NCBI RefSeq assembly: GCF_017349075.1
Contig: NZ_JAFMOF010000002.1
Span: 186,001 to 250,000, forward strand
From: Streptomyces triculaminicus
Lineage (GTDB): Bacteria; Actinomycetota; Actinomycetes; Streptomycetales; Streptomycetaceae
Reading direction: 5' to 3'
Length of the DNA stretch: 64,000 nucleotides
In this document: positions 52,719 to 61,836 of the stretch, one piece after another
How the letters are laid out: the number at the start of each line of letters is the position of its first letter
Position numbering within the stretch: position 1 is the first letter of the stretch
Made by a program: the position numbers and the translations under genes
Notes under the pieces: generated by a model
Databases searched by the model: none
What the model saw: the letters and a program-made list of their open reading frames with translations, nothing else
Told to the model about the DNA's origin: nothing

Positions 52719-54110
52719 ATGGGACGTCATGGTGGATCTCGGACGTCGCCGCGGGCGACGTCGTGGCGGTCGTGGACGCCGCGGGCACGGCTCGCCGTCC
52801 TGCTCGCGACCGCGTTCGCCGCCCTGGTGGCGGTGGTCGCCGTGAGCCTCGCGGTACGCCCCGGCGGAGCCGGGGACGCCGGGGGCCGCGTCGGCGGGGC
52901 CGCCGCCGACATCGGCTGGGGCTTCACCCACACCCAGTACAGCGCCGACCTCGGCCAGGACCCCGCCCGCCGCACCGCCGCGCGCACCCTCTCCGGCGAC
53001 CGGCTGCCCCAGAACCAGCACATCATGGGCTGGGGCGTCGACAACCCCGAGCCCAGAAAAGGGCGTTACAACTTCTCCGACCTCGACCGGCGCGTCGCGC
53101 TCATGCGCGCAACGGGCACCACCCCCGTCCTCACCCTGTGCTGCGCCCCCGACTGGATGAAGGGCGGCGACGAGCACACCGACTGGTCCCAGAAGTCCCT
53201 GGAGAAGGCCCCCGACCGGGCGCACTACAAGGACTTCGCCAAGCTCGCCGGCGTCATCGCCAAGCGCTATCCCGACGTCCGGCACTTCATCGTCTGGAAC
53301 GAGTTCAAGGGCTTCTACGACGAATCCAGGAAGCGCTGGGACTACGAGGGCTACACCGAGCTGTACAACCTCGTCTACAAGGAAGTGAAGAAGAGGAACA
53401 AGCACGCTCTCGTCGGCGGGCCGTACGTCGTCATGGACAGCGAGGCCCCCGGAGCCGACTCCAACGCCTCCCGGGTGAGCGGCCCCTGGGGCGCGGTGGA
53501 CCAGCGGGCCGTCGACGCGGTGGAGTACTGGGACGAGCACAAGGAGGGGGCGGACTTCGTCGTCGTGGACGGCGCCAGCTACACCCGTACGGGCAGCAGG
53601 ACCGTGCCCGACGAGTTCCGGGCCACGGCCAAGTTCACCGACGTCACCGCCTGGCTGAACCGCACCACCGGGCTTCCGGTGTGGTGGGCCGAGTGGTACG
53701 TCGAGCCCGCCGACGAGCACGACAACCGCCGCATGTGGAACGAGTCCCACCGCGTGGCCGTGCAGGCCAGCGCCCTGATGCGGCTGGCCGAGGCGGGCGT
53801 GGCGGGCGCCTTCTACTGGAACCCCGAGGAACAGGGCGCCGACTGCCCCGGCTGCCTGTGGCGCAGCACCGAACTGGGCGACGGAGGAGGGCAGCTGCCG
53901 ATGCTGGACCTGCTCACCCGCTTCGCCAAGGCCTTCCCGCCCGGCACCCGGCTGCGGGAGGTGGACGTGGGCGGCGAGGACCGCGCACAGGTCCAGGTGC
54001 TCGGCTCCGCCGGCGCGGTGCTGGCCGTCAACACCCAGGACCGCGCCGTCACCGCCCGCATCGACGGCCGCGAGGTCCGGCTCGGGCCGTACGAGACCCG
54101 CTGGCTGTGA
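52719..54110 (+). CDS. Membrane-anchored clan-A glycoside hydrolase (GH39-like)
   Basis: A 463-residue protein with a positively charged start and one transmembrane helix (about 24-46), then an extracellular (beta/alpha)8 domain. The general acid/base is Glu195 in IVWNEFKG (the NE motif of clan GH-A), and the nucleophile is probably Glu325 in PVWWAEWYVEP. The C-terminal ~50 residues form a beta domain (VDVGGEDRAQVQVLG). Similar domains are annotated as beta-xylosidase-like. The next genes concern polysaccharide synthesis, so it may trim an extracellular glycan. ATG 52719 was used; GTG one codon earlier is possible. Confidence 0.83.
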   Translation: MGRHGGSRTSPRATSWRSWTPRARLAVLLATAFAALVAVVAVSLAVRPGGAGDAGGRVGGAAADIGWGFTHTQYSADLGQDPARRTAARTLSGDRLPQNQHIMGWGVDNPEPRKGRYNFSDLDRRVALMRATGTTPVLTLCCAPDWMKGGDEHTDWSQKSLEKAPDRAHYKDFAKLAGVIAKRYPDVRHFIVWNEFKGFYDESRKRWDYEGYTELYNLVYKEVKKRNKHALVGGPYVVMDSEAPGADSNASRVSGPWGAVDQRAVDAVEYWDEHKEGADFVVVDGASYTRTGSRTVPDEFRATAKFTDVTAWLNRTTGLPVWWAEWYVEPADEHDNRRMWNESHRVAVQASALMRLAEAGVAGAFYWNPEEQGADCPGCLWRSTELGDGGGQLPMLDLLTRFAKAFPPGTRLREVDVGGEDRAQVQVLGSAGAVLAVNTQDRAVTARIDGREVRLGPYETRWL

Positions 54111-54171
54111 GGCCGGCGGCACGGCCCCGCCGCGAGCGGCTCCCTCCCCACCGAGCGAAAGGAAGACCGCC

Positions 54172-54426
54172 ATGCCCGATGACACGAGCCAGGCGCTGGT
54201 CATCGCCGACGCGGAGAACAACTACTACGTCCTGCCCCGCGAGGTCGTCGAGATGGCGCGGGCGGCGCCCGAGGCCCGGGCCGCCATCGACGAACGCCTC
54301 GGCGCGCAGGGCAGGATCCCGCTCGCGGAGGGCTACACCTTCGTCGGCGTGCTGCGCCTGCCGGCCGAGGGGGAGATGACCCACTACACCACCGAGGCCT
54401 CCTGGCCCGTGGCCACCACACCCTGA
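54172..54426 (+). CDS. Small uncharacterised protein coupled to the next gene
   Basis: An 84-residue soluble protein I cannot assign. It is amphipathic, with a central helix (REVVEMARAAPEARAAIDERLG) between two short strands (ALVIADAENNYYVLP and YTFVGVLRLPAEGE). GAAAGGAAG precedes the ATG. Its TGA overlaps the next ATG by one base, so both proteins are made together. The length and lack of signal or metal motif give no functional lead; a leader or partner peptide for the following protein is conceivable. Confidence 0.65.
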   Translation: MPDDTSQALVIADAENNYYVLPREVVEMARAAPEARAAIDERLGAQGRIPLAEGYTFVGVLRLPAEGEMTHYTTEASWPVATTP

Positions 54427-55059
54427 TGGCCGCCGCCGACCCGCCGCTCCCGCTGCGCGCCACGATCACCCGGGCCCAGCAGCGCGCCTTCGCGGACCGG
54501 GGTCACGTGCCGCTGGCCGGGCTGTGGGACCGCGCCCTGGCCGAGGCGGTCGCGGCGGAGGCCCGGCGGCGGCACGCCGTCGCCGAGGTCCCCGCGACGG
54601 CCCGCGCACCCCGTCCCCGCCCGCCGCGCGCCGCGCCGGGCCACTCCCACCGCGAGCGGGCCGCTGCTGGCCCGGCTGCACCTGGCGCTGGTCGGCGCGG
54701 CCCGGGCGCTGACCGGCCGGCTGCTCGTGCCGACCTTCGCGGCCTACGGCTACTACGAGGGCGACGACGAGGTGTTCCTGCACGTCGACACCGAACAGTG
54801 CGATCTGACGCTGCTGACCGTCGCGTTCGGCGAGGTCGGCCCGCTGCATGTGCATCCCGGCCTGATCGGCAGCACCATGGAGCGGCTGGGCGAGCTGGAG
54901 GGCGACCCCGGCTGGGACCGCACCGGCGGCATCCGCGTCACCTACCCGGACACCGGCGTCACCGCCCTCGACGGCCACGTCCTGCCGCACCACCGGCCCG
55001 GCCGCCCGCGCCCCGGCCTCCACGCGGTGGCCGCCCTCTGCTACCGCTCCCTGTTCTGA
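54426..55059 (+). pseudogene. Uncharacterised protein split by a frameshift
   Basis: Two frames together encode a likely protein of about 210 residues. The first starts MAAADPPLPLRATITRAQQRAFADRGHVPLAGLWD and loses meaning near residue 60-85. The second begins near 54,670 (GPLLARLHLALVGAARALTGRLL) and continues to YYEGDDEVFLHVDTEQCDLTLL and HHRPGRPRPGLHAVAALCYRSLF. The combined length needs one base less or two more. FLHVDTEQCD with later HVHPGL and GHVLPHH is reminiscent of an Fe(II)/2-oxoglutarate dioxygenase fold, but this is a guess. The break lies in a very GC-rich run. Confidence 0.6.
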
Positions 55060-55068
55060 CACGACCGC

Positions 55069-57084
55069 TTACGAGAGCGTCACCAGCCGCCACACCAAGG
55101 ACCCCAGCACCACCGCCAGCAAGGGCAACGCGAACCAGAACGAGCCCTGCAGCCACCGCAGCTGCCGCACCCCCGGCCGCACCCCCACCCTCACCAGCTC
55201 CCGGGCCGCCAGCAGCATCAGCAGCGCCGCCGCGGCCAGGGCGCCGACCACCGACACCGGCGTCCATGTCACCCGCGGCCCCGCCGGGCCGGGCCGGGGG
55301 TCCGGGGCGGGGCCGGCGGGCTTGTCCTTCAGCTCGTACAGCACCGCGTCGTCGTTGGAGAGCACCCGGCGCAGCTGCGGCAGCCCGTCCAGCGAGCTGC
55401 GCAGGCGCTGCTCCCAGCCGGGGGCGTAGCCCGCGCTGAACTCCAGGTAGACGGACTGGCCCCGGCTGACCATCAGATAGGCGTTGGGGCCGGCGGCGCG
55501 CAGCCTGTCCACGAGAGCGGGCGCGTGCGCCGTGTCGCGCGGGGCGAGCGTGGGCTCGTACAGGACGCGTTCCATGTCACGCGCTCCCCACGGTATGGCG
55601 GGGGTGACGTCGTTGACGGTGTCGCTGCTCATCCACAGCAGCCGCACGGTGGGCCGGTCGTGGCGGTAGACGTACTCCATGGCCGCGACCTCGCCGGGAC
55701 GGACGCGCTCGAAGGGTTCGTTGCCCCAGCGGGCCACCAGGAAGCCGAGCACCAGCACCAGCCCGGCCAGCAGCGCCGCCAGCGGAGCCCGCCATCCCCC
55801 CTCGCCCCCGGCACCGGGCCGGGGGAACAGCGCGAGGGCGGCCAGGACGCAGGCGCCCGGCAGGGCGAACAGGAAGACGCGCAGGGCGACCTCGCCGCCG
55901 TAGGACTGCATCCCGAAGGCGAGGAACGGCACACAGGCGAGGACCAGCAGCGACCTGTCGCCGATCCCGGCCCGGCGGCGCCGCCACCAGCCCAGGGCGG
56001 CCAGGGCCAGCACGCCGCCCGCGAGGGCGACGCGGACGTAGAGCACCGCCTTGTGCGTGGCGCTGCCGCCCTCGATGCGGCCGGAGACGGACGAGGAGAC
56101 GTTCCCGCCGAGCGAGCCCAGCCCGCCGAAGAGGTCGTCGAAGTGGCCCGACCAGTAGGGCTCGGCCAGGAAGCCGATCCAGACCGCGAGGGCCACCGCG
56201 CACAGCAGGGGCAGCCCCGGCAGGGACAGCCGGCGGGACAGGGCGAGCGCGGTCACCACGCCCAGCATGACGAACGGGGTCAGCTGGTGGCTGGCGACCG
56301 AGGCGACGAACAGGGCCAGCAGCAGCGCCAGCAGGACCGCGGCCTCGCCCCGGCCCACCGGCGCGACCTCCCGCTCGCCCGGCAGCAGCGCGCCGCGCAG
56401 CTGACCGGGCCAGCGGAACCACACCAGCAGCACGGCGACGAAGAGCAGATAGAACAGGTAGTTCAGCGACTGGGGGGAGAAGTAGTCCTGCCCCACCCAG
56501 CCGCTGAGCGCGAACAGCCACAGCGCCGTCCACTTCGCCCGCCGGCCGGCCCGGACCGCGCGCAGCAGCAGCCACAGCGGTGCCAGGCCGAGCAGCTGGA
56601 TCGCCAGGGGCCACCAGCGCAGCACCCCCTCGAGGTCGTCCATGCCCGCGGCGCGGGCGGCGAACGCGACCAGCGCGAAGAAGCCCGGCCAGCTCCAGCG
56701 GGCGTCCAGGTCGGGCGCGGCCGTGCCGAAGCGGTCGAGGTAGTCCAGGAAGCCCAGGTGCTGCCAGGCCGTGGCGAAGCGCGGCTGGTCCTCCAGCACG
56801 GCGGGCACGGCGTGCAGGGACACCACGGTCGCCAGCAGCACGGCGACCGGCAGCCACCGGCCGGGCCGCGGCAGCCACAGCGTCCAGGCGAAGGCCGCCA
56901 CCAGCAGCCCCGCGCCCAGCAGCGTCGCCACCGGCAGCACGGACACCAGCCCGAACCCGCCCATGCCGTCCAGGTCCACCTCGCCGGCGGCCGTCAGCGG
57001 CAGCCAGTACAGCGCCAGCGCGGCTGCCAGCAGCAGCCAGACCCCGGCCGCGGGCGTACGCCACCGGCGCGCGGGGCGCGGCAC
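55069..57084 (-). CDS. Polytopic membrane protein of the glycan locus
   Basis: A 671-residue protein with about 13 helices, opening with LLLAAALALYWLPLT and ending with LLAVVLGSLVWRLVTLS. Between helices are short loops with DYFSPQSLNYLFYLLF and a large C-terminal soluble stretch (VRLLWMSSDTVNDVTPAIPWG ... YLMVSRGQSVYLEFSAGY). The topology suggests a GT-C-type or export protein, without an identified acidic catalytic motif. The only start is GTG 57084, and the upstream Wzx-like frame has no stop before it, so the two may be one protein (see findings). Confidence 0.75.
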   Translation of the reverse strand: MPRPARRWRTPAAGVWLLLAAALALYWLPLTAAGEVDLDGMGGFGLVSVLPVATLLGAGLLVAAFAWTLWLPRPGRWLPVAVLLATVVSLHAVPAVLEDQPRFATAWQHLGFLDYLDRFGTAAPDLDARWSWPGFFALVAFAARAAGMDDLEGVLRWWPLAIQLLGLAPLWLLLRAVRAGRRAKWTALWLFALSGWVGQDYFSPQSLNYLFYLLFVAVLLVWFRWPGQLRGALLPGEREVAPVGRGEAAVLLALLLALFVASVASHQLTPFVMLGVVTALALSRRLSLPGLPLLCAVALAVWIGFLAEPYWSGHFDDLFGGLGSLGGNVSSSVSGRIEGGSATHKAVLYVRVALAGGVLALAALGWWRRRRAGIGDRSLLVLACVPFLAFGMQSYGGEVALRVFLFALPGACVLAALALFPRPGAGGEGGWRAPLAALLAGLVLVLGFLVARWGNEPFERVRPGEVAAMEYVYRHDRPTVRLLWMSSDTVNDVTPAIPWGARDMERVLYEPTLAPRDTAHAPALVDRLRAAGPNAYLMVSRGQSVYLEFSAGYAPGWEQRLRSSLDGLPQLRRVLSNDDAVLYELKDKPAGPAPDPRPGPAGPRVTWTPVSVVGALAAAALLMLLAARELVRVGVRPGVRQLRWLQGSFWFALPLLAVVLGSLVWRLVTLS

Positions 57085-58675
57085 GGCGCCCCGGCCGGGG
57101 CCGGGAGCGCGGGGTTCGCTCGGCGGCCTCGGGGGCGGGCCTGACGTCGGGGCGCCGCTCCGGATGGTCGATGTCCAGCCGTACGCCCAGCGGCAGCGTG
57201 TCCGCGTCGAGCGCCGAGCGCAGCGCCCAGCGCGGGCGGAACCCGCCGCCCTCGCGCTCGCCGGGCCGGCCGTCCCCGCGGTCGCCGTGCACCGCGAGAT
57301 CGGCCAGGTCCCCGTCGGGCGGGGTCTCGGCGTCCCGGGGCGCGGCCTCGCGCTCGGCCTTGCGCTCGGCCCGCAGGACCGAGCGCAGCTTGACGGCGGC
57401 GATGGTGACGATCACCGTGAGGCTGCAGATCTCCGCCACCCCCGCGCCCACGAGCCCCATCCGCGGCAGCAGCACCAGGGTCAGCCCCAGCACCAGCGCG
57501 CACAGCAGCCCCTGCAGATAGGCCAGTCCGGCGGTGCGGCTCTGCGCCCGCAGCACCGCGAAGTAGACCTCCATCACCACGCGCAGCGCCGCCCCGACCG
57601 CGAACCAGCGCAGCAGCGGGGTGGCCGCGTCGGCGTACCCCCGGCCGAAGACCCGCAGGACGTAGGGCGCGAGCAGGAAGAGCAGCAGGCACACCGGCAC
57701 CATGAGCTTGGCCATCCGGCGCAGCGCCGCCCGGCAGTTCTCCGCCAGCCGCGCCGGGTCGTGCGAGCCCTCCACGGTCAGGGAGGCGCCCATGTTGATG
57801 GCGAGCAGATTGACCGTGCCGGCGATGGTGGAGGTGATGTAGAAGTAGGCGTTGTCGGCCGGGCCGACCTGCGCGGCGACGAGCACCGGCACCAGATAGA
57901 CCACGGCCAGCGAGAACAGCGACCCCGTGCAGTCCCCCGCCAGGAAGCGGCCCATCTCCCGGTAGGAGGCCGGCCTCGCCGTCCGTTCGGTCGCCGCGAC
58001 GTGCGCGGGCACCAGCCGCCGGAAGACCAGCCAGCCCAGCGGCAGCACCGACACCGCGATCGAGACCACCCAGGAGACGAACACCCCGGACACCGGCAGC
58101 GCCACCGCCACCGCCACCAGCAGGGCGAGCTTCACCACCGAGAAGACCGTGTTGCCCACCGGCACCCAGAAGGCGCTGCGCAGCCCGGTCAGCACCCCGT
58201 CCTGCAGGGTGAGCACCGACCAGGCCACGGCGGCGGCGACGAACCCCAGCCCCGCGAGCGGCCCGTGCAGGAAGCGGTACGACGGGCCCCAGTGGTCGAG
58301 GGTGAGGACGAAGACGCCCGCCGCGACCGCGACGAGCAGCGAACTCCCGGCGTACGTACGCCCGACCAGGGCGCCGGTGGTCCGCCCCGCGACCGGGATG
58401 AAGCGGGCCAGCGCCCCCGTGAGGGTGATGGCCGTCAGCCCCGCCAGGAGCTTCATCGCGGCGATGGCCGCCGAGCCCCGGCCGACCGACTCCTCGGTGT
58501 AGTAGTGCGCGGCGGCCAGCCAGAAGCCCAGCCCCAGGACGCCGCTGATGCCGGTGTTGAGCATCAGGGCGAAGGCGTTGCGGAACAGCGGGCTGCCGCT
58601 GCCGCGCCCGGGCAGCCGCAGCCGCCGGGCGGCCGGCTCCACGGCTCTTTCGGGCCGGGTGGACGTTTCAGGCAC
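57085..58675 (-). CDS. Wzx/MviN-like lipid-linked oligosaccharide flippase, 3' end unclear
   Basis: A polysaccharide flippase of the MATE/MVF superfamily. From GTG 58675 it has about 12 helices over 430 residues (FRNAFALMLNTGISGVLGLGFWLAAAHYYTEESVG, TSTIAGTVNLLAINMGASLTVEGSHDP, LLRWFAVGAALRVVMEVYFAVLRAQ). A charged ~95-residue tail follows (ERKAEREAAPRDAE ... DIDHPERRPDV). This frame has no stop until 55577, deep in the next gene, so a frameshift near 57085-57120 is likely. Fusion to the 671-residue membrane protein would give about 1,200 residues. The start overlaps the deacetylase stop by eight bases. Confidence 0.75.
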
Positions 58676-59501
58676 GGGATCCGTTCGCTTTCCTGATGCC
58701 GCTGTTCCTGACGAGAGTGCTGTTCCTGATGAGACCGCGGGTTCTTCGGACGACGGCGTACCCCTTGGTCAGCGCCCGGTCCCGGGCGAAGAGCCGGCCG
58801 ATCGCCCTGCCCTCGACGAGCCGTTCGAACTCGGCGAGGGACGTCGAGCGGCGCACGGTCACCCGCTCCAGGGCGTACGGCCCCTGGCGGCGCGCGGCCA
58901 GCGCGTTCCCCACGGCGAGGGACACCCCGAACCCGGCCGCGCGCACCGTATCGCGCACCCGGCGGCTGGAGTAGCCGTAGGGATAGGCGAACGACTCGGG
59001 CGGGTGACCCAGTTCGGACGTCAGTACGTCACGGCAGTGCGTCACCTCGAACCGCAGCCGGTCGTCGGTGAGCTGGTCGAGCTGGGGATGGGTGTGGCTG
59101 TGCCCGCCGATCTCCAGCCCGGCCGCGGCCAGCTCCCGGACCTGCTCCCAGTGCAGCATCAGGTCCAGCGCGCCCCCCGTCTCGTGCTCGCCGCGCAGCC
59201 AGCCCGTGGAGGCGAACAGCGTGGCCGTGAAGCCGTACGCGGCGAGCACGGGAAGGGCGTAGCGGTGCACGCCCTCGTAGCCGTCGTCGAAGGTGATCAG
59301 CACCGGCTTCGGGGGCAACGCGGCGCCCGTGCGCCAGGCGGCGGCCAGCCCTCCGGCCGTCAGCGGCGTGAAGCCGTGCCGGGCCAGCAGTCCCATCTGC
59401 TCCCCGAAGGAGGCCGGCGAGACCGACAGCCCGTACGCCGCGCGGGCCGGCGAATGGGCCACCGAGTGGTACATCAGGATCGGCACCGGGCCGTCGCTCA
59501 T
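58668..59501 (-). CDS. Polysaccharide deacetylase
   Basis: A 277-residue NodB-type deacetylase of the CE4 family. VLITFDDGYEG carries the catalytic/metal Asp72-Asp73, and GGHSHTHPQL has metal-binding His134 and His138. AYPYGYSSRRVRDTVRAAGFG is the arginine-containing motif 3/4 region. It lacks a signal peptide and is probably cytoplasmic or released with the glycan machinery, where it would remove N-acetyl groups from a growing sugar chain. The start overlaps the GT2 stop by four bases, and the stop overlaps the flippase start. Confidence 0.9.
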   Translation of the reverse strand: MSDGPVPILMYHSVAHSPARAAYGLSVSPASFGEQMGLLARHGFTPLTAGGLAAAWRTGAALPPKPVLITFDDGYEGVHRYALPVLAAYGFTATLFASTGWLRGEHETGGALDLMLHWEQVRELAAAGLEIGGHSHTHPQLDQLTDDRLRFEVTHCRDVLTSELGHPPESFAYPYGYSSRRVRDTVRAAGFGVSLAVGNALAARRQGPYALERVTVRRSTSLAEFERLVEGRAIGRLFARDRALTKGYAVVRRTRGLIRNSTLVRNSGIRKANGSRA

Positions 59502-60568
59502 GCGCCCGCCCCTTCGGGCGCCGCCGCGCCGCCCGGCACCGCTTCACGCCCCGTCCCCGGCGCGACCGCCGCCACCGCGAACCGGTCGCCGCCCCGGCGC
59601 GCCCGCAGCGTGCCCAGGGCGTAGCCCCCGGCCGCCGCGGCCACCCCGGCCACGATCGCCCCGGCCCGGCCCGCGCCGCCGGGCCGCCCCAGCAGCGCGT
59701 CCCGCACCCCGCGCCCGACGCCGGCCGGAAGCACACGGGTGGTGTAGCGACGCTCGCTCGAAAGCCCCTCCTGGGCGCCCACGCTCCGCGCCACCAGCGC
59801 CTTCGACAGGCCCTCGGCGTACGCCCGGGTGCGGAAGTAGCGGAACCGCTCGCGGACCGGCGGCACCCGGTGATGGATCACCGAGCGGTCGTCGATCAGC
59901 AGCACGGCGCCGGGCAGCGCCCGGGTCAGCCGGATGCACAGCTCCGTCTCCTCGCAGCCCAGCGGCAGCCGGTGGCCGTCGCGGCCGATGCCGGCGGCGA
60001 ACCCCCCGGCCGCCTCCAGGGCCGATCTGCGGAAGGAGGCGTTGCCGCCGAGGACGTTGCGCACCGCCACCTTGCCCGGCGGCAGCCCCCGGTACGTACA
60101 CCCCACGACCCAGTCGAACTCCTCCGGGAACCACGCCGGCCGGCGGCGGGAGGCCCACACCGGCTGGGTGCGGCCGCCCACCGCCATCACCCTGGGGTCG
60201 GCGTAGCCCTCGGCGAAGTGCAGCAGCCAGTCCCGCTCGGCGACGGCGTCGTCGTCCAGGAAGGCGACGACCTCGCCGGCGGAGGCGGCGACGCCGGTGT
60301 TGCGGCCCGCCGACAGGCCGCGGGGGCCCGCGTTGGCGAGAACCCGCACCGGCCGCGCCCCCGCGCCGTCGTCGCCGTAGGCCTTGGCGAGGCGGCGCAG
60401 CAGCGCGGGGTTGTGGTCGACGACCAGCAGCGTCTCCAGCGCGGGACAGGACTGCTCGCGCACCGAGGCCACCGCGGCGAGGATGTCGCCCCAGCGGTCC
60501 TCGGTGTAGACGCAGATCACCACCGAGACGGGCGGCATGCCGGTCCGTGGCGTGGGCACAGCACTCAA
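59498..60568 (-). CDS. GT2 family glycosyltransferase
   Basis: A 356-residue inverting GT-A transferase. VSVVICVYTEDRWGDILAAVASVREQS opens the nucleotide-sugar domain; the DDD motif is VVAFLDDDAVAERDWL, and a later CEETELCIRL matches the ED-x-D/E acceptor region. The C-terminal ~90 residues are Gly/Ala/Arg-rich with a weak membrane segment (AGAIVAGVAAAAGGYALG). GT2 enzymes of this shape often build exopolysaccharides. It overlaps its neighbours by four bases on both sides, so the minus-strand run 60565-58668 is one coupled operon. Confidence 0.88.
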   Translation of the reverse strand: MSAVPTPRTGMPPVSVVICVYTEDRWGDILAAVASVREQSCPALETLLVVDHNPALLRRLAKAYGDDGAGARPVRVLANAGPRGLSAGRNTGVAASAGEVVAFLDDDAVAERDWLLHFAEGYADPRVMAVGGRTQPVWASRRRPAWFPEEFDWVVGCTYRGLPPGKVAVRNVLGGNASFRRSALEAAGGFAAGIGRDGHRLPLGCEETELCIRLTRALPGAVLLIDDRSVIHHRVPPVRERFRYFRTRAYAEGLSKALVARSVGAQEGLSSERRYTTRVLPAGVGRGVRDALLGRPGGAGRAGAIVAGVAAAAGGYALGTLRARRGGDRFAVAAVAPGTGREAVPGGAAAPEGAGA

Positions 60569-61389
60569 GAGACTTCCCCGCGGCTGGCGGTGGGCGCGAT
60601 GGCGAGCGTCCCGCGCCCCCCGGGGGAGCGGCGGCCGGTGCCGCGTTCACGCAGGATGACCTTCAGCACCCGTAGTCCGTCGCGCACGGCCCGCAGGTTG
60701 CTGGTGCCGTGGATGCGCACGAACTCATGGCTGGGAATCTCCTGTACGCGCAGCCCGGCCTTCACCACTCTGATGTTCATCAGGGTCTCGACCTCGAAGC
60801 CGGCGCAGTCGAGGGCGATCTCGTCCAGGCAGTGCTTCCAGAACGCGTTGTAGCCGTAGCACAGATCGGTGTAGCGCGCGCCGAACTTGTGGTTGACCAT
60901 CGAGGTCAGCACGCGGTTGCCCAGTTTGCGGATCAGCGTCATGTCGTCCGTGCCGCCGCCGTTGGCGAAGCGGGAGCCCTTGGCGAAGTCCGCTCCTCCC
61001 ACCAGTGCGGAGACATAGCTGACGATCTCGCCGCCGTCCGCGGAGCCGTCCGCGTCGACCATCACGATGATCTCGCCCGTGCAGGCGGCGAAGCCCGTGA
61101 TCAGGGCGTCGCCCTTGCCCTTGCCGAGCTGCTCGACGACCTTGACCTCCGGGTAGAGGTCGCGGGCGACCCGCACGGTGTCGTCGGTGGAGTTGCCGTC
61201 GACGAGAACCACTTCGTGGATCCAGTCCGGCAGGGTCTTGAAGACGTACGGAAGGTTCTCCGCCTCGTTCATGGCGGGAATGACGACGCTCACCGGTGGC
61301 GCTATCGCGAAGTGCGAGGTCACCGGTCGGTAGCGGCCTGATGTCTCCGGATCCTCTTCACTGGCCGCCGGCCGCAGGAACGCACTCAT
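60565..61389 (-). CDS. DPM1-like GT2 glycosyltransferase
   Basis: A 274-residue GT2 enzyme close to dolichol-phosphate mannose synthase, which charges a polyprenyl phosphate with a sugar. VSVVIPAMNEAENLPYVFKTLPDWIHEVVLVDGNSTDDT begins the fold, and the DXD is in IIVMVDADGSADG. GADFAKGSRF and HKFGARYTDLCYGYNAFWK are family blocks. There is no C-terminal membrane anchor. ATG 61389, preceded by an AAGAAG run, gives the usual length; the frame is open to 61539. It is the first gene of the minus-strand glycan operon and probably supplies lipid-linked sugar. Confidence 0.9.
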   Translation of the reverse strand: MSAFLRPAASEEDPETSGRYRPVTSHFAIAPPVSVVIPAMNEAENLPYVFKTLPDWIHEVVLVDGNSTDDTVRVARDLYPEVKVVEQLGKGKGDALITGFAACTGEIIVMVDADGSADGGEIVSYVSALVGGADFAKGSRFANGGGTDDMTLIRKLGNRVLTSMVNHKFGARYTDLCYGYNAFWKHCLDEIALDCAGFEVETLMNIRVVKAGLRVQEIPSHEFVRIHGTSNLRAVRDGLRVLKVILRERGTGRRSPGGRGTLAIAPTASRGEVS

Positions 61390-61836
61390 GTGTCTTCTTT
61401 CCCTCTCGTCCGGTGGACCGCCTGCCCCAGCGGTCCAATCGTGTATCCGGTTCGAAAAGGGGGTACTCGCCGTGCCCGCCCGGCATGAAAGACCATGCGG
61501 GCAGGGCGAGTTGGCAAGTATCACCGAGCCGCGCGGCACGCGACCCGGCGCTGTTGACTGGCCGAGCGCGGCACCCCCTGCCGCGCCCCGCGCCGGACAT
61601 CATCGCGACGCTGTGAGCCCTCCCCGAGCCGCTTGGAGATGATGGGCCGATGCGGGTAGATGTACGACGGTATTGAAGCTTGAGACTGTATGGCAAGAGG
61701 TGGGGCGGAGACTCCTCCTTTGGTGTTTTTTGCGCCTATGCAACTATCCGTACCCTCTCAGCTCTTGACGACGGCTTCGCCGGGTCCGGTCCGCCCGGTC
61801 CATCCGGTATTCGGCCCGGGGGCGCCGCCCGGCCCG
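61390..61836. other. Gene-free stretch upstream of the glycan operon
   Basis: About 450 bp between the DPM1-like start and the acyltransferase stop, with no credible gene. It should contain the operon promoter, reading leftward. No convincing -35/-10 pair or operator was recognised; the part at 61650-61770 is relatively AT-rich. Confidence 0.5.
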
